Source: Pseudoxanthomonas sp.
Lineage (GTDB): Bacteria; Pseudomonadota; Gammaproteobacteria; Xanthomonadales; Xanthomonadaceae
Direction: 5' to 3'
DNA length: 46,895 bases
NCBI RefSeq assembly: GCF_002863005.1
Contig: NZ_PKDG01000037.1
Location: 1-46,895, forward strand
This document shows, in pieces, positions 45,713 through 46,895 of this stretch. Position 1 is the stretch's first letter. Every line of letters starts with the position of its first letter. The position numbers were made by a program, and so were the translations under genes. The notes beneath the pieces were generated by a model. The model worked only from the letters and a program-made list of their open reading frames with translations, was not told where the DNA came from and searched no databases.

Positions 45713-46895
45713 TCAGAATTCCTGCCAGTCGTCACCGTCGGCAAGGGCGGGCTCCAGCACCGTCGAGGCGGTGCGGGCGACCGGCTTCGGCGTTGCGGCG
45801 GTCGGGGCGGCCGCGGCCTTGGCCGGCTTGGCGGCGGCCACGGGCGCGGAGTGGGCATGCAGCTTGAACACCGAGACGGACTCGCTGAGCGACTGCGCCT
45901 GCTCTTCCATGGAGCGCGCAGCGGCGGAGGCTTCCTCCACCAGCGCGGCGTTCTGCTGGGTGGTCTCGTCCATCTGGGTGATCGTCTGGTTGACCTGCTC
46001 GATGCCGGCCGACTGTTCCTGCGAGGCCGCGGAGATCTCGGCCATGATGTCGGTCACGCGCTGCACACTGGCGACGATCTCGCCCATCGTCGCGCCCGCC
46101 TGGTTCACCAGCTTGGAACCGTCGGCGACCTTGTCCACGGACGTCTCGATCAAACCCTTGATCTCCTTGGCCGCATTGGCCGAGCGCTGGGCGAGCGTGC
46201 GTACTTCGCTCGCCACGACGGCGAAACCGCGGCCCTGTTCGCCGGCACGCGCCGCTTCAACGGCGGCATTGAGCGCCAGGATGTTGGTCTGGAAGGCGAT
46301 GCCGTCGATGACCGAGATGATGTCGGCGATCTTCTTCGAGGACTGCTCGATGTCGCGCATCGTGGTGACGACCTTGCCGACCACCTCGCCGCCCTGCGAC
46401 GCGACGGACGCGGCGCCGATGGAGAGCTGGTTGGCCTGGCGGGCCGATTCCGCGTTCTGGCGCACGGTGGAGGTCAGTTCCTCCATGGACGCTGCGGTTT
46501 CCTCCAGGTTCGCCGCCTGCTGTTCGGTGCGACGCGACAGGTCCGCGTTGCCCGACGCGATTTCACCGGCGGCGGTGTTGATGGAGCCGGAGGCGTCCTG
46601 GATGCGGCCGACGATGTCGGTCAGCTGGGCGACGGTGGCATTCGCATCGTCGCGCATGGTGGCGAACACGCCGTGGAAATCGCCTTCCATGCGGGCGGTG
46701 AGGTCCCCGCGGGCGATGGCCTGCAGCAGTTCGGAAACTTCGGCCAGGTTGCCGTCGGTCGTTTCCATCAGCTGGTTCAGGCCGTCGATCATGTCGCGGA
46801 AGTCGTACTGGTACTTGTCCACGTCGCCGCGCTGGCTGAAGTCGCCGGACGAGGCCGCCATGGCCAGGCGCTTGATCTCGCCGTTGATGGCCGAG
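45713..46895 (-). CDS. Methyl-accepting chemotaxis protein (5' part outside window)
   Basis: Partial MCP, at least 394 residues. The frame runs off the window edge, with the upstream residues [20 protein letters not shown] matching the membrane-proximal HAMP region of Tar/Tsr-type receptors; a second HAMP-like region follows ([22 protein letters not shown]). The signalling tip is [37 protein letters not shown]. It ends in DWQEF, matching the xWxxF pentapeptide that docks CheR and CheB, after an Ala/Pro linker. The sensor domain cannot be seen. Confidence 0.92.
   Translation of the reverse strand, partial: SAINGEIKRLAMAASSGDFSQRGDVDKYQYDFRDMIDGLNQLMETTDGNLAEVSELLQAIARGDLTARMEGDFHGVFATMRDDANATVAQLTDIVGRIQDASGSINTAAGEIASGNADLSRRTEQQAANLEETAASMEELTSTVRQNAESARQANQLSIGAASVASQGGEVVGKVVTTMRDIEQSSKKIADIISVIDGIAFQTNILALNAAVEAARAGEQGRGFAVVASEVRTLAQRSANAAKEIKGLIETSVDKVADGSKLVNQAGATMGEIVASVQRVTDIMAEISAASQEQSAGIEQVNQTITQMDETTQQNAALVEEASAAARSMEEQAQSLSESVSVFKLHAHSAPVAAAKPAKAAAAPTAATPKPVARTASTVLEPALADGDDWQEF

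Overview
The window is a GC-rich gammaproteobacterial chromosome segment. Gene content points to the family Xanthomonadaceae/Lysobacteraceae, perhaps close to Pseudoxanthomonas, Stenotrophomonas or Lysobacter. The evidence is a lexA2-imuA-imuB-dnaE2 mutagenesis cassette with a LexA2-type operator, a DUF3011 secreted protein, a polar-type flagellar cluster with sigma-54 and sigma-28 promoters, and REP/REPIN palindromes beginning TGTGGGAGCGACG. The genus is an inference; no 16S gene or other decisive marker is present.

Region 1 (1-8104, + strand) holds housekeeping and signalling genes: the 3' part of epmA, a secreted triple-DUF3011 protein, mtnA (apparently leaderless), a membrane GGDEF protein, and a tight three-gene phosphorelay (CHASE3-like/PAS histidine kinase, Rcp1-like single-domain receiver, REC-HK-REC hybrid). 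Region 2 (8144-9662, - strand) holds three small unknown proteins, two clearly related to each other and the third only weakly. Region 3 (9852-15303, + strand) contains an overlapping helicase/exonuclease pair matching MrfA/MrfB DNA repair, a small outer-membrane beta-barrel candidate and an HDOD protein with a degenerate receiver.

Region 4 (15304-22994): a stretch of REP-like hairpins; a Doc/AbrB-type toxin-antitoxin pair on the - strand with a 16-bp palindromic operator; and, diverging from it, the SOS cassette lexA2-imuA-imuB-dnaE2 followed 6 nt later by an AlkB-like dioxygenase. LexA2 should repress the cassette through the 18-bp box at 16418-16435. ImuA, ImuB and DnaE2 would form the translesion mutasome, and AlkB would add direct reversal of alkylation.

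Region 5 (22979-46895, mostly - strand) is the flagellar/chemotaxis cluster. flgBCDEF and flgGHIJKL are on the - strand, each group with a sigma-54 promoter candidate, and end at a strong terminator after flgL. An unusual 936-bp spacer with a long imperfect inverted repeat separates flgF from flgG. cheV (sigma-28, apparently leaderless) is divergent from flgA (sigma-54) and flgM-flgN (perfect sigma-28 site), which are followed by a PAS histidine kinase. Beyond are a GIY-YIG protein, a GGDEF-EAL-REC protein coupled to a HisKA_3 half-kinase, a sensorless MCP with a sigma-28 promoter, a REPIN, and cheB-cheD-cheR plus a second MCP cut by the window end.

The most interesting structure is the 30307-30823 element. 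Its two arms carry the same three hairpins in the same order, but the stem sequences differ by compensating changes while the loops are conserved. Other points worth a look are AlkB inside the SOS cassette, MrfAB in a gammaproteobacterium, the small-protein trio, the VELF tail shared by CheD and an MCP, and three predicted leaderless genes (mtnA, lexA2, cheV).
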